The notes: generated by a model not told the origin, from the letters alone. A DNA stretch of 64,000 nucleotides from Megachile rotundata (GCF_050947335.1 NW_027474220.1:1-64000); one strand, 5' to 3'; positions 1 to 13,210 are shown, counted from the first letter of the stretch. Program-made: numbers and translations.

Positions 1-232
1 AATCACACAATCACAATCACACAAACACAATCACACAAACACAATCACACAATCACAATCACACAATCACAATCACACAATCACAATCACACAATCACAA
101 TCACACAATCACAATCACACAATCACAATCACACAATCACAATCACACAATCACAATCACACAATCACAATCACACAATCACAATCACACAATCACAATC
201 ACACAATCACAATCACACAATCACAATCACAC
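1..232. repeat. 14-mer array, cut by window start
   Basis: ACACAATCACAATC units, with two ACAAACAC variants at 21 and 35 spaced one 14-mer apart. The same pair recurs at 1673, about 4235, 58843 and about 60495, always a short distance upstream of a CTCTC landmark. Confidence 0.93.
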
Positions 233-300
233 ACTCTCAATCACACAATCGCACAATCACACAATCGCACAATCACACAATCACATAATCACACAATCAC
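233..300. repeat. CTCTC landmark, CATAATC type
   Basis: ACTCTC interrupts the array at 233. It is followed by two AATCGCAC variants 16 bp apart and then by ACATAATC. This landmark (43 copies in the window) marks the end of a 14-mer block. The CATAATC subtype recurs at 1885, 4447, 59055, 60707 and 63269. Confidence 0.9.
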
Positions 301-535
301 AATCACACAATCACAATCACACAATCACACAATCACACAATCACAATCACACAATCACAGTCACACAATCACAATCACACAATCACAATCACACAATCAC
401 AATCACACAATCACAATCACACAATCACAATCACACAATCACAATCACACAATCACAATCACACAATCACAATCACACAATCACAATCACACAATCACAA
501 TCACACAATCAGAATCACACAATCACAATCACACA
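301..535. repeat. 14-mer block with 8-mer insertions
   Basis: Mostly ACACAATCACAATC, with a few extra 8-mers near 320-345, one CAGTC variant near 360 and one CAGAATC variant at 512 just before the switch to pure 8-mers. Confidence 0.9.
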
Positions 536-968
536 ATCACACAATCACACAATCACACAATCACACAATCACACAATCACACAATCACACAATCACACAA
601 TCACACAATCACACAATCACACAATCACACAATCACACAATCACACAATCACACAATCACACAATCACACAATCACACAATCACACAATCACACAATCAC
701 ACAATCACACAATCACACAATCACACAATCACACAATCACACAATCACACAATCACACAATCACACAATCACACAATCACACAATCACACAATCACACAA
801 TCACACAATCACACAATCACACAATCACACAATCACACAATAACACAATCACACAATCACACAATCACACAATAACACAATCACACAATCACCCAATCAC
901 ACAATCACGCAATCACGCAATCACGCAATCACGCAATCACGCAATCACGCAATCACACAATCACGCAA
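536..968. repeat. 8-mer array ending in TAA/CCC/ACGC cassette
   Basis: A pure (ACACAATC)n run is followed in fixed order by two AATAAC variants 32 bp apart (near 840 and 872), one ACCCAATC (891) and six ACGCAATC units (from 909). The same ordered cassette closes 8-mer runs at about 1403, 2529, 3461, 3973, 5099, 58053, 58573, 59713, 60228, 61350, 62283, 62793 and 63913. TAA variants put stops in whichever + frame they hit. Confidence 0.9.
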
Positions 969-1085
969 TCACACAATCACAATCACACAATCACAATCAC
1001 ACAATCACAATCACACAATCACAATCACACAATCACAATCACACAATCAGAATCACACAATCAGAATCACACAATCACAATCACA
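969..1085. repeat. Short 14-mer block with paired CAGAATC
   Basis: A few ACACAATCACAATC units, ending with two CAGAATC variants whose G lies at 1050 and 1064, exactly one 14-mer apart. The pair recurs near 3620, 58210, 59875 and 62445. Confidence 0.88.
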
Positions 1086-1470
1086 CAATCACACAATCAC
1101 ACAATCACACAATCACACAATCACACAATCACACAATCACACAATCACACAATCACACAATCACACAATCACACAATCACACAATCACACAATCACACAA
1201 TCACACAATCACACAATCACACAATCACACAATCACACAATCACACAATCACACAATCACACAATCACACAATCACACAATCACACAATCACACAATCAC
1301 ACAATCACACAATCACACAATCACACAATCACACAATCACACAATCACACAATAACACAATCACACAATCACACAATCACACAATAACACAATCACACAA
1401 TCACCCAATCACACAATCACGCAATCACGCAATCACGCAATCACGCAATCACGCAATCACGCAATCACAC
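1086..1470. repeat. 8-mer array with closing cassette
   Basis: (ACACAATC)n, then two AATAAC variants, ACCCAATC at 1403 and six ACGCAATC units. The 2.57 kb downstream copy has five ACGC units at this point, a one-unit difference that shifts the duplication offset from 2570 to 2562. Confidence 0.9.
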
Positions 1471-1660
1471 AATCACACAAACACAATCACACAATCACAC
1501 AATCACACAATCACACAATAACACAATCACACAATCACGCAATCACACAATCACGCAATCACACAATCACGCAATCACACAATCACGCAATCACACAATC
1601 ACGCAATCACACAATCACGCAATCACACAATCACGCAATCACACAATCACGCAATCACAC
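1471..1660. repeat. ACGCAATC/ACACAATC alternating 16-mer
   Basis: An ACAAACAC variant at 1477 and a short 8-mer run with one AATAAC lead into eight ACGCAATC units strictly alternating with ACACAATC. This places a CpG every 16 bp. It is a higher-order 16-mer, distinct from the ACGC runs with an 8 bp period. Confidence 0.9.
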
Positions 1661-2145
1661 AATCACAATCACACAAACACAATCACACAAACACAATCAC
1701 ACAATCACAATCACACAATCACAATCACACAATCACAATCACACAATCACAATCACACAATCACAATCACACAATCACAATCACACAATCACAATCACAC
1801 AATCACAATCACACAATCACAATCACACAATCACAATCACACAATCACAATCACACAATCACAATCACACAATCACAATCACACACTCTCAATCACACAA
1901 TCGCACAATCACACAATCGCACAATCACACAATCACATAATCACACAATCACAATCACACAATCACAGTCACACAATCACAATCACACAATCACAATCAC
2001 ACAATCACAATCACACAATCACAATCACACAATCACAATCACACAATCACAATCACACAATCACAATCACACAATCACAATCACACAATCACAATCACAC
2101 AATCACAATCACACAATCACAATCACACAATCAGAATCACACAAT
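1661..2145. repeat. 14-mer block with central CTCTC landmark (1885)
   Basis: ACAAACAC pair at 1673/1687, a 14-mer array, a landmark with ACATAATC at 1885, then a 14-mer array with one CAGTC and one CAGAATC (G at 2134). It matches 21-535 at offset 1652, except that the first copy holds extra units just after the landmark. Confidence 0.9.
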
Positions 2146-2600
2146 CACAATCACACAATCACACAATCACACAATCACACAATCACACAATCACACAATC
2201 ACACAATCACACAATCACACAATCACACAATCACACAATCACACAATCACACAATCACACAATCACACAATCACACAATCACACAATCACACAATCACAC
2301 AATCACACAATCACACAATCACACAATCACACAATCACACAATCACACAATCACACAATCACACAATCACACAATCACACAATCACACAATCACACAATC
2401 ACACAATCACACAATCACACAATCACACAATCACACAATCACACAATCACACAATCACACAATCACACAATCACACAATAACACAATCACACAATCACAC
2501 AATCACACAATAACACAATCACACAATCACCCAATCACACAATCACGCAATCACGCAATCACGCAATCACGCAATCACGCAATCACGCAATCACACAATC
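2146..2600. repeat. Long 8-mer array with closing cassette
   Basis: (ACACAATC)n, then AATAAC twice, ACCCAATC at 2529 and six ACGCAATC. From the CAGAATC variant (2134) to the CCC variant is 397 bp here, 405 bp in the copy at 4696-5101 and 397 bp in the copy at 63518-63915. These lengths differ by exactly one 8-mer. Confidence 0.9.
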
Positions 2601-2994
2601 ACACAAACACAATCACAATCACAATCACAATCACACAATCACAATCACACAATCACAATCACACAATCACAATCACACAATCACAATCACACAATCACAC
2701 AATCACAATCACACAATCACAATCACACAATCACAATCACACAATCACAATCACACAATCACAATCACACAATCACAATCACACAATCACAATCACACAA
2801 TCACAATCACACAATCACAATCACACAATCACAATCACACAATCACAATCACACAATCACAATCACACAATCACAATCACACAATCACAATCACACAATC
2901 ACAATCACACAATCACAATCACACAATCACAATCACACAATCACAATCACACAATCACAATCACACAATCACAATCACACAATCACAATCACAC
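2601..2994. repeat. 14-mer array opened by tandem 6-mers
   Basis: ACAAACAC at about 2603, then ACAATC several times in succession (about 2610-2635), then ACACAATCACAATC with one extra 8-mer near 2695. The same arrangement occurs near 5171-5560 and 61430-61815. Confidence 0.88.
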
Positions 2995-3540
2995 ACTCTC
3001 AATCACACAATCGCACAATCACACAATCGCACAATCACACGATCACACAATCACACGATCACAGAATCACACAATCACACAATCACACAATCACACAATC
3101 ACACAATCACACAATCACACAATCACACAATCACACAATCACAGAATCACACAATCACACAATCACACAATCACACAATCACACAATCACACAATCACAC
3201 AATCACACAATCACACAATCACACAATCACACAATCACACAATCACCCAATCACACAATCACACAATCACGCAATCACACAATCACACAATCACACAATC
3301 ACGCAATCACACAATCACGCAATCACACAATCACGCAATCACACAATCACGCAATCACACAATCACACAATCACACAATCACACAATCACACAATCACAC
3401 AATCACACAATAACACAATCACACAATCACACAATCACACAATAACACAATCACACAATCACCCAATCACACAATCACGCAATCACGCAATCACGCAATC
3501 ACGCAATCACGCAATCACGCAATCACACAATCACGCAATC
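2995..3540. repeat. CTCTC landmark, CGATC type, with 8-mer/ACGC mixture
   Basis: The landmark is followed by two ACACGATC variants and ACAGAATC, an 8-mer run with another ACAGAATC, ACCCAATC, alternating ACGC/ACAC 16-mers (about 3280-3360), then AATAAC twice, ACCCAATC (3461) and six ACGC. Confidence 0.88.
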
Positions 3541-5930
3541 ACACAATCACAATCACACAATCACAATCACACAATCACAATCACACAATCACAATCACAC
3601 AATCACAATCACACAATCAGAATCACACAATCAGAATCACACAATCACAATCACACAATCACACAATCACACAATCACACAATCACACAATCACACAATC
3701 ACACAATCACACAATCACACAATCACACAATCACACAATCACACAATCACACAATCACACAATCACACAATCACACAATCACACAATCACACAATCACAC
3801 AATCACACAATCACACAATCACACAATCACACAATCACACAATCACACAATCACACAATCACACAATCACACAATCACACAATCACACAATCACACAATC
3901 ACACAATCACACAATCACACAATAACACAATCACACAATCACACAATCACACAATAACACAATCACACAATCACCCAATCACACAATCACGCAATCACGC
4001 AATCACGCAATCACGCAATCACGCAATCACACAATCACACAAACACAATCACACAATCACACAATCACACAATCACACAATAACACAATCACACAATCAC
4101 GCAATCACACAATCACGCAATCACACAATCACGCAATCACACAATCACGCAATCACACAATCACGCAATCACACAATCACGCAATCACACAATCACGCAA
4201 TCACACAATCACGCAATCACACAATCACAATCACACAAACACAATCACACAAACACAATCACACAATCACAATCACACAATCACAATCACACAATCACAA
4301 TCACACAATCACAATCACACAATCACAATCACACAATCACAATCACACAATCACAATCACACAATCACAATCACACAATCACAATCACACAATCACAATC
4401 ACACAATCACAATCACACAATCACAATCACACAATCACAATCACACACTCTCAATCACACAATCGCACAATCACACAATCGCACAATCACACAATCACAT
4501 AATCACACAATCACAATCACACAATCACAGTCACACAATCACAATCACACAATCACAATCACACAATCACAATCACACAATCACAATCACACAATCACAA
4601 TCACACAATCACAATCACACAATCACAATCACACAATCACAATCACACAATCACAATCACACAATCACAATCACACAATCACAATCACACAATCAGAATC
4701 ACACAATCACAATCACACAATCACACAATCACACAATCACACAATCACACAATCACACAATCACACAATCACACAATCACACAATCACACAATCACACAA
4801 TCACACAATCACACAATCACACAATCACACAATCACACAATCACACAATCACACAATCACACAATCACACAATCACACAATCACACAATCACACAATCAC
4901 ACAATCACACAATCACACAATCACACAATCACACAATCACACAATCACACAATCACACAATCACACAATCACACAATCACACAATCACACAATCACACAA
5001 TCACACAATCACACAATCACACAATCACACAATCACACAATCACACAATAACACAATCACACAATCACACAATCACACAATAACACAATCACACAATCAC
5101 CCAATCACACAATCACGCAATCACGCAATCACGCAATCACGCAATCACGCAATCACGCAATCACACAATCACACAAACACAATCACAATCACAATCACAA
5201 TCACACAATCACAATCACACAATCACAATCACACAATCACAATCACACAATCACAATCACACAATCACACAATCACAATCACACAATCACAATCACACAA
5301 TCACAATCACACAATCACAATCACACAATCACAATCACACAATCACAATCACACAATCACAATCACACAATCACAATCACACAATCACAATCACACAATC
5401 ACAATCACACAATCACAATCACACAATCACAATCACACAATCACAATCACACAATCACAATCACACAATCACAATCACACAATCACAATCACACAATCAC
5501 AATCACACAATCACAATCACACAATCACAATCACACAATCACAATCACACAATCACAATCACACACTCTCAATCACACAATCGCACAATCACACAATCGC
5601 ACAATCACACGATCACACAATCACACGATCACAGAATCACACAATCACACAATCACACAATCACACAATCACACAATCACACAATCACACAATCACACAA
5701 TCACACAATCACAGAATCACACAATCACACAATCACACAATCACACAATCACACAATCACACAATCACACAATCACACAATCACACAATCACACAATCAC
5801 ACAATCACACAATCACCCAATCACACAATCACACAATCACGCAATCACACAATCACACAATCACACAATCACGCAATCACACAATCACGCAATCACACAA
5901 TCACGCAATCACACAATCACGCAATCACAC
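3461..5930. repeat. Second copy of a 2.57 kb tandem unit
   Basis: Matches 891-3360 in landmark order at offset 2570, falling to 2562 and returning to 2570. Check points are ACCCAATC 891/3461, ACAAACAC 1477/4039, CTCTC 1885/4447, ACCCAATC 2531/5101 and CTCTC 2995/5565. Each offset change is 8 bp, one unit gained or lost in a homogeneous run. Confidence 0.9.
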
Positions 5931-6250
5931 AATCACGCAATCACACAATCACGCAATCACACAATCACGCAATCACACAATCACGCAATCACACAATCAC
6001 GCAATCACACAATCACGCAATCACACAACCACACAATCACACAACCACACAATCACACAACCACACAATCACACAACCACACAATCACACAGTCACGCAA
6101 TCACGCAATCACGCAATCACGCAATCACGCAATCGCGCAATCACGCAATCACGCAATCACGCAATCACGCAATCACGCAATCACGCAATCACGCAATCAC
6201 ACAATCACACAATCACACAATCACACAATCACACAATCACAATCACACAA
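5565..6250. repeat. GCGC module (landmark to ACGC run)
   Basis: Order: CTCTC landmark, two CGATC, CAGAATC, 8-mers, CAGAATC, ACCCAATC, a long ACGC/ACAC alternation, four ACACAACC/ACACAATC 16-mers (about 6027-6085), CAGTC, an ACGC run interrupted by CGCGC at 6134, then 8-mers. From landmark to CGCGC is 569 bp, as in the copies at 31831 and 49011. The copies at 7243 and 8135 have 553 bp, one 16-mer fewer. Confidence 0.9.
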
Positions 6251-7242
6251 TCACAGTCACACAATCACAGTCACACAATCACAATCACACAATCACAATC
6301 ACACAATCACAATCACACAATCACAATCACACAATCACAATCACACAATCACAATCACACAATCACAATCACACAATCACAATCACACAATCACAATCAC
6401 ACAATCACAATCACACAATCACAATCACACAATCACAATCACACAATCACAATCACACAATCACAATCACACAATCACAATCACACAATCACAATCACAC
6501 AATCACAATCACACAATCACAATCACACAATCACAATCACACAATCACAATCACACAATCACAATCACACAATCACAATCACACAATCACAATCACACAA
6601 TCACAATCACACAATCACAATCACACAATCACAATCACACAATCACAATCACACAATCACAATCACACAATCACAATCACACAATCACAATCACACAATC
6701 ACAATCACACAATCACAATCACAATCACACAATCACAATCACACAATCACAATCACACAATCACAATCACACAATCACAATCACACAATCACAATCACAC
6801 AATCACAATCACACAATCACAATCACACAATCACAATCACACAATCACAATCACACAATCACAATCACACAATCACAATCACACAATCAGAATCACACAA
6901 TCAGAATCACACAATCACAATCACACAATCACACAATCACAATCACACAATCACAATCACACAATCACAATCACACAATCACAATCACACAATCACAATC
7001 ACACAATCACAATCACACAATCACAATCACACAATCACAATCACACAATCACAATCACACAATCACAATCACACAATCACAATCACACAATCACAATCAC
7101 ACAATCACAATCACACAATCACAATCACACAATCACAATCACACAATCACAATCACACAATCACAATCACACAATCACAATCACACAATCACAATCACAC
7201 AATCACAATCACACAATCACAATCACACAATCACAATCACAC
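6251..7242. repeat. 14-mer array
   Basis: Opens with two CAGTC variants one 14-mer apart (about 6255/6269), then about 45 nearly perfect ACACAATCACAATC units with one extra 6-mer near 6720. Two CAGAATC lie near 6890/6904 and an extra 8-mer near 6930, followed by more 14-mers. Confidence 0.9.
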
Positions 7243-8134
7243 ACTCTCAATCACACAATCGCACAATCACACAATCGCACAATCACACGATCACACAATC
7301 ACACGATCACATAATCACACAATCACACAATCACACAATCACACAATCACACAATCACACAATCACACAATCACACAATCACACAATCACAGAATCACAC
7401 AATCACACAATCACACAATCACACAATCACACAATCACACAATCACACAATCACACAATCACACAATCACACAATCACACAATCACACAATCACCCAATC
7501 ACACAATCACACAATCACGCAATCACACAATCACACAATCACACAATCACGCAATCACACAATCACGCAATCACACAATCACGCAATCACACAATCACGC
7601 AATCACACAATCACGCAATCACACAATCACGCAATCACACAATCACGCAATCACACAATCACGCAATCACACAATCACGCAATCACACAACCACACAATC
7701 ACACAACCACACAATCACACAACCACACAATCACACAACCACACAATCACACAGTCACGCAATCACGCAATCACGCAATCACGCAATCACGCAATCGCGC
7801 AATCACGCAATCACGCAATCACGCAATCACGCAATCACGCAATCACGCAATCACGCAATCACACAATCACACAATCACACAATCACACAATCACACAATC
7901 ACAATCACACAATCACAGTCACACAATCACAGTCACACAATCACAATCACACAATCACAATCACACAATCACAATCACACAATCACAATCACACAATCAC
8001 AATCACACAATCACAATCACACAATCACAATCACACAATCACAATCACACAATCACAATCACACAATCACAATCACACAATCACAATCACACAATCACAA
8101 TCACACAATCACAATCACACAATCACAATCACAC
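7243..8134. repeat. 892 bp tandem unit, copy 1
   Basis: CTCTC landmark with two CGATC and CATAATC, then 8-mers, ACCCAATC, ACGC alternation, ACAACC alternation, an ACGC run with CGCGC at 7796, two CAGTC and a 14-mer tail. Both the landmark and CGCGC recur exactly 892 bp downstream. Confidence 0.92.
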
Positions 8135-9026
8135 ACTCTCAATCACACAATCGCACAATCACACAATCGCACAATCACACGATCACACAATCACACGATC
8201 ACATAATCACACAATCACACAATCACACAATCACACAATCACACAATCACACAATCACACAATCACACAATCACACAATCACAGAATCACACAATCACAC
8301 AATCACACAATCACACAATCACACAATCACACAATCACACAATCACACAATCACACAATCACACAATCACACAATCACACAATCACCCAATCACACAATC
8401 ACACAATCACGCAATCACACAATCACACAATCACACAATCACGCAATCACACAATCACGCAATCACACAATCACGCAATCACACAATCACGCAATCACAC
8501 AATCACGCAATCACACAATCACGCAATCACACAATCACGCAATCACACAATCACGCAATCACACAATCACGCAATCACACAACCACACAATCACACAACC
8601 ACACAATCACACAACCACACAATCACACAACCACACAATCACACAGTCACGCAATCACGCAATCACGCAATCACGCAATCACGCAATCGCGCAATCACGC
8701 AATCACGCAATCACGCAATCACGCAATCACGCAATCACGCAATCACGCAATCACACAATCACACAATCACACAATCACACAATCACACAATCACAATCAC
8801 ACAATCACAGTCACACAATCACAGTCACACAATCACAATCACACAATCACAATCACACAATCACAATCACACAATCACAATCACACAATCACAATCACAC
8901 AATCACAATCACACAATCACAATCACACAATCACAATCACACAATCACAATCACACAATCACAATCACACAATCACAATCACACAATCACAATCACACAA
9001 TCACAATCACACAATCACAATCACAC
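8135..9026. repeat. 892 bp tandem unit, copy 2
   Basis: Landmark at 8135 and CGCGC at 8688, each exactly 892 bp after its partner in copy 1, with the same variant order. The 14-mer tail runs on past the nominal unit end into the next array. Confidence 0.92.
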
Positions 9027-9190
9027 AATCACAATCACACAATCACAATCACACAATCACAATCACACAATCACAATCACACAATCACAATCACACAATC
9101 ACAATCACACAATCACAATCACACAATCACAATCACACAATCACAATCACACAATCACAATCACACAATCACAATCACACAATCACAATC
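9027..9190. repeat. 14-mer array up to the phase junction
   Basis: Plain ACACAATCACAATC units continuing the tail of the 892 bp unit, without variants, until the period breaks at 9191. Confidence 0.9.
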
Positions 9191-9216
9191 CACACACAAT
9201 CACACACACACAATCA
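9191..9216. other. Phase-breaking CA-rich junction
   Basis: The 14-mer period is broken by CACACACAATC followed by ACACACACACAATC, giving runs of four and five CA dinucleotides. These occur nowhere else outside the indel-rich stretch at 24.1-26.5 kb. It separates the 8-mer-rich left block from the long pure 14-mer array. Confidence 0.8.
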
Positions 9217-11262
9217 CAATCACACAATCACAATCACACAATCACAATCACACAATCACAATCACACAATCACAATCACACAATCACAATCACACAATCA
9301 CAATCACACAATCACAATCACACAATCACAATCACACAATCACAATCACACAATCACAATCACACAATCACAATCACACAATCACAATCACACAATCACA
9401 ATCACACAATCACAATCACACAATCACAATCACACAATCACAATCACACAATCACAATCACACAATCACAATCACACAATCACAATCACACAATCACAAT
9501 CACACAATCACAATCACACAATCACAATCACACAATCACAATCACACAATCACAATCACACAATCACAATCACACAATCACAATCACACAATCACAATCA
9601 CACAATCACAATCACACAATCACAATCACACAATCACAATCACACAATCACAATCACACAATCACAATCACACAATCACAATCACACAATCACAATCACA
9701 CAATCACAATCACACAATCACAATCACACAATCACAATCACACAATCACAATCACACAATCACAATCACACAATCACAATCACACAATCACAATCACACA
9801 ATCACAATCACACAATCACAATCACACAATCACAATCACACAATCACAATCACACAATCACAATCACACAATCACAATCACACAATCACAATCACACAAT
9901 CACAATCACACAATCACAATCACACAATCACAATCACACAATCACAATCACACAATCACAATCACACAATCACAATCACACAATCACAATCACACAATCA
10001 CAATCACACAATCACAATCACACAATCACAATCACACAATCACAATCACACAATCACAATCACACAATCACAATCACACAATCACAATCACACAATCACA
10101 ATCACACAATCACAATCACACAATCACAATCACACAATCACAATCACACAATCACAATCACACAATCACAATCACACAATCACAATCACACAATCACAAT
10201 CACACAATCACAATCACACAATCACAATCACACAATCACAATCACACAATCACAATCACACAATCACAATCACACAATCACAATCACACAATCACAATCA
10301 CACAATCACAATCACACAATCACAATCACACAATCACAATCACACAATCACAATCACACAATCACAATCACACAATCACAATCACACAATCACAATCACA
10401 CAATCACAATCACACAATCACAATCACACAATCACAATCACACAATCACAATCACACAATCACAATCACACAATCACAATCACACAATCACAATCACACA
10501 ATCACAATCACACAATCACAATCACACAATCACAATCACACAATCACAATCACACAATCACAATCACACAATCACAATCACACAATCACAATCACACAAT
10601 CACAATCACACAATCACAATCACACAATCACAATCACACAATCACAATCACACAATCACAATCACACAATCACAATCACACAATCACAATCACACAATCA
10701 CAATCACACAATCACAATCACACAATCACAATCACACAATCACAATCACACAATCACAATCACACAATCACAATCACACAATCACAATCACACAATCACA
10801 ATCACACAATCACAATCACACAATCACAATCACACAATCACAATCACACAATCACAATCACACAATCACAATCACACAATCACAATCACACAATCACAAT
10901 CACACAATCACAATCACACAATCACAATCACACAATCACAATCACACAATCACAATCACACAATCACAATCACACAATCACAATCACACAATCACAATCA
11001 CACAATCACAATCACACAATCACAATCACACAATCACAATCACACAATCACAATCACACAATCACAATCACACAATCACAATCACACAATCACAATCACA
11101 CAATCACAATCACACAATCACAATCACACAATCACAATCACACAATCACAATCACACAATCACAATCACACAATCACAATCACACAATCACAATCACACA
11201 ATCACAATCACACAATCACAATCACACAATCACAATCACACAATCACAATCACACAATCACA
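9213..11262. repeat. Longest pure 14-mer array
   Basis: About 146 consecutive ACACAATCACAATC units with no substitution that I could see; the text returns to register every 420 bp (30 units). The array ends at an extra ACAATC near 11265. Such purity implies recent amplification or conversion. Confidence 0.93.
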
Positions 11263-11723
11263 ATCACAATCACACAATCACAATCACACAATCACAATCA
11301 CACAATCACAATCACACAATCACAATCACACAATCACAATCACACAATCACAATCACACAATCACAATCACACAATCACAATCACACAATCACAATCACA
11401 CAATCACAATCACACAATCACAATCACACAATCACAATCACACAATCACAATCACACAATCACAATCACACAATCACAATCACACAATCACAATCACACA
11501 ATCACAATCACACAATCACAATCACACAATCACAATCACACAATCACAATCACACAATCACAATCACACAATCACAATCACACAATCACAATCACACAAT
11601 CACAATCACACAATCACAATCACACAATCACAATCACACAATCACAATCACACAATCACAATCACACAATCACAATCACACAATCACAATCACACAATCA
11701 CAATCACACAATCACAATCACAC
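11263..11723. repeat. 14-mer array after an extra 6-mer
   Basis: One inserted ACAATC shifts the phase by 6, then about 32 more 14-mers run to the landmark at 11724. Solitary extra 6-mers like this (also at 33079-33090 and 35031-35042) serve as markers for aligning copies. Confidence 0.9.
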
Positions 11724-11960
11724 ATTCTCAATCACACAATCGCACAATCACACAATCGCACAATCACACGATCACACAATCACACGATCAGACAATCACA
11801 CGATCACATAATCACACAATCACACAATCACACAATCACACAATCACAATCACACAATCATACAATCACAATCACACAATCACAATCACACAAACACAAT
11901 CACACAATCACAATCACACAATCGCAATCACACAATCACAATCACCCAATCACAATCACA
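11724..11960. repeat. Variant landmark (ATTCTC) with CGATC/CATAC cluster
   Basis: The landmark reads ATTCTC here instead of ACTCTC. After the two AATCGCAC come three CGATC, one CAGAC, CATAATC, CATACAATC, an ACAAACAC, an AATCGCAATC and an ACCCAATC. The same order recurs at 35411-35640 and 51121-51360. Confidence 0.88.
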
Positions 11961-12280
11961 CAATCACAATCACACAATCACAATCACACAATCACAATCA
12001 CACAATCACAATCACACAATCACAATCACACAATCACAATCACACAATCACAATCACACAATCACAATCACACAATCACAATCACACAATCACAATCACA
12101 CAATCACAATCACACAATCACAATCACACAATCACAATCACACAATCACAATCACACAATCACAATCACACAATCACAATCACACAATCACAATCACACA
12201 ATCACAATCACACAATCACAATCACACAATCACAATCACACAATCACAATCACACAATCACAATCACACAATCACAATCA
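11961..12280. repeat. 14-mer array
   Basis: Plain ACACAATCACAATC units between the CGATC/CATAC cluster and the CCACAATC cluster. The copy at 35411-36520 is 546 bp (39 units) longer over the landmark-to-cluster interval. Confidence 0.9.
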
Positions 12281-12600
12281 CACAATCGCAATCACACAAT
12301 CGCAATCACACAACCGCAATCACACAACCACAATCACACAACCACAATCACACAACAACAATCACACAACCACAATCCCACAACCACGATCCCACAACCA
12401 CGATCACACAACCACGATCACACAACCACGATCACACAACCACAATCACACAACCACAATCACACAACCACAATCACACAATCACAATCACAATCACACA
12501 ATCACAATCACACAATCACAATCACACAATCACAATCACACAATCACAATCACACAATCACACAATTACAATCACACAATCACAATCAAACAAACACAAT
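12281..12600. repeat. CCACAATC / CCACGATC variant cluster, copy 1
   Basis: Order: AATCGCAATC twice (first G at 12288), ACCGCAATC, ACCACAATC units, ACAACAACAATC (12352), CCACAATCCC, several ACCACGATC, ACCACAATC, ACAATC doublet, ACAATTAC, AATCAAACAAAC. From first G to ACAACAAC is 64 bp here, at 36521 and at 41289. This copy carries an additional CCC-marked ACGATC unit. Confidence 0.9.
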
Positions 12601-12890
12601 CACACAATCACAATCACACAATCACAATCACACAATCACAATCACACAATCACAATCACACAATCACAATCACACAATCACAATCACACAATCACAATCA
12701 CACAATCACAATCACACAATCACAATCACACAATCACAATCACACAATCACAATCACACAATCACAATCACACAATCACAATCACACAATCACAATCACA
12801 CAATCACAATCACACAATCACAATCACACAATCACAATCACACAATCACAATCACACAATCACAATCACACAATCACAATCACACAATCA
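12601..12890. repeat. 14-mer array
   Basis: About 20 perfect ACACAATCACAATC units between the AATCAAACAAAC marker and the first ACTATC variant. Confidence 0.9.
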
Positions 12891-13210
12891 CTATCACACA
12901 ATCACAATCACAATCACACAATCACAGTCACACAATCACAATCACACAATCACAATCACACAATCACAATCACACAATCACAATCACACAATCACAATCA
13001 CACAATCACAATCACACAATCACAATCACACAATCACAATCACACAATCACTATCACACAATCACACAATCACACAATCACAATCACACGATCACACAAT
13101 CACACAATCACACAATCACACAATCACAATCACACGATCACACAATCACACAATCACACAATCACACAATCACACAATCACAATCACACAATCACAATCA
13201 CAATCACACA
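12891..13210. repeat. ACTATC / ACGATC variant cluster, copy 1
   Basis: ACTATC, a 6-mer doublet, CAGTC, 14-mers, a second ACTATC (near 13050), then 8-mer and 14-mer mixtures with two ACACGATC. Copies in the same order lie at about 37078-37390, 41876-42190 and 52918-53240. Confidence 0.88.

Noticed and set aside
9191..9216. Transposon insertion or target-site duplication at the phase break
   Set aside because: No inserted foreign sequence, terminal repeats or duplicated flank is present; only CA-rich versions of the same unit.
9213..11723. CRISPR-like array of direct repeats
   Set aside because: Repeats are 14 bp head to tail with no spacers, no leader and no cas genes; it is a simple tandem array.
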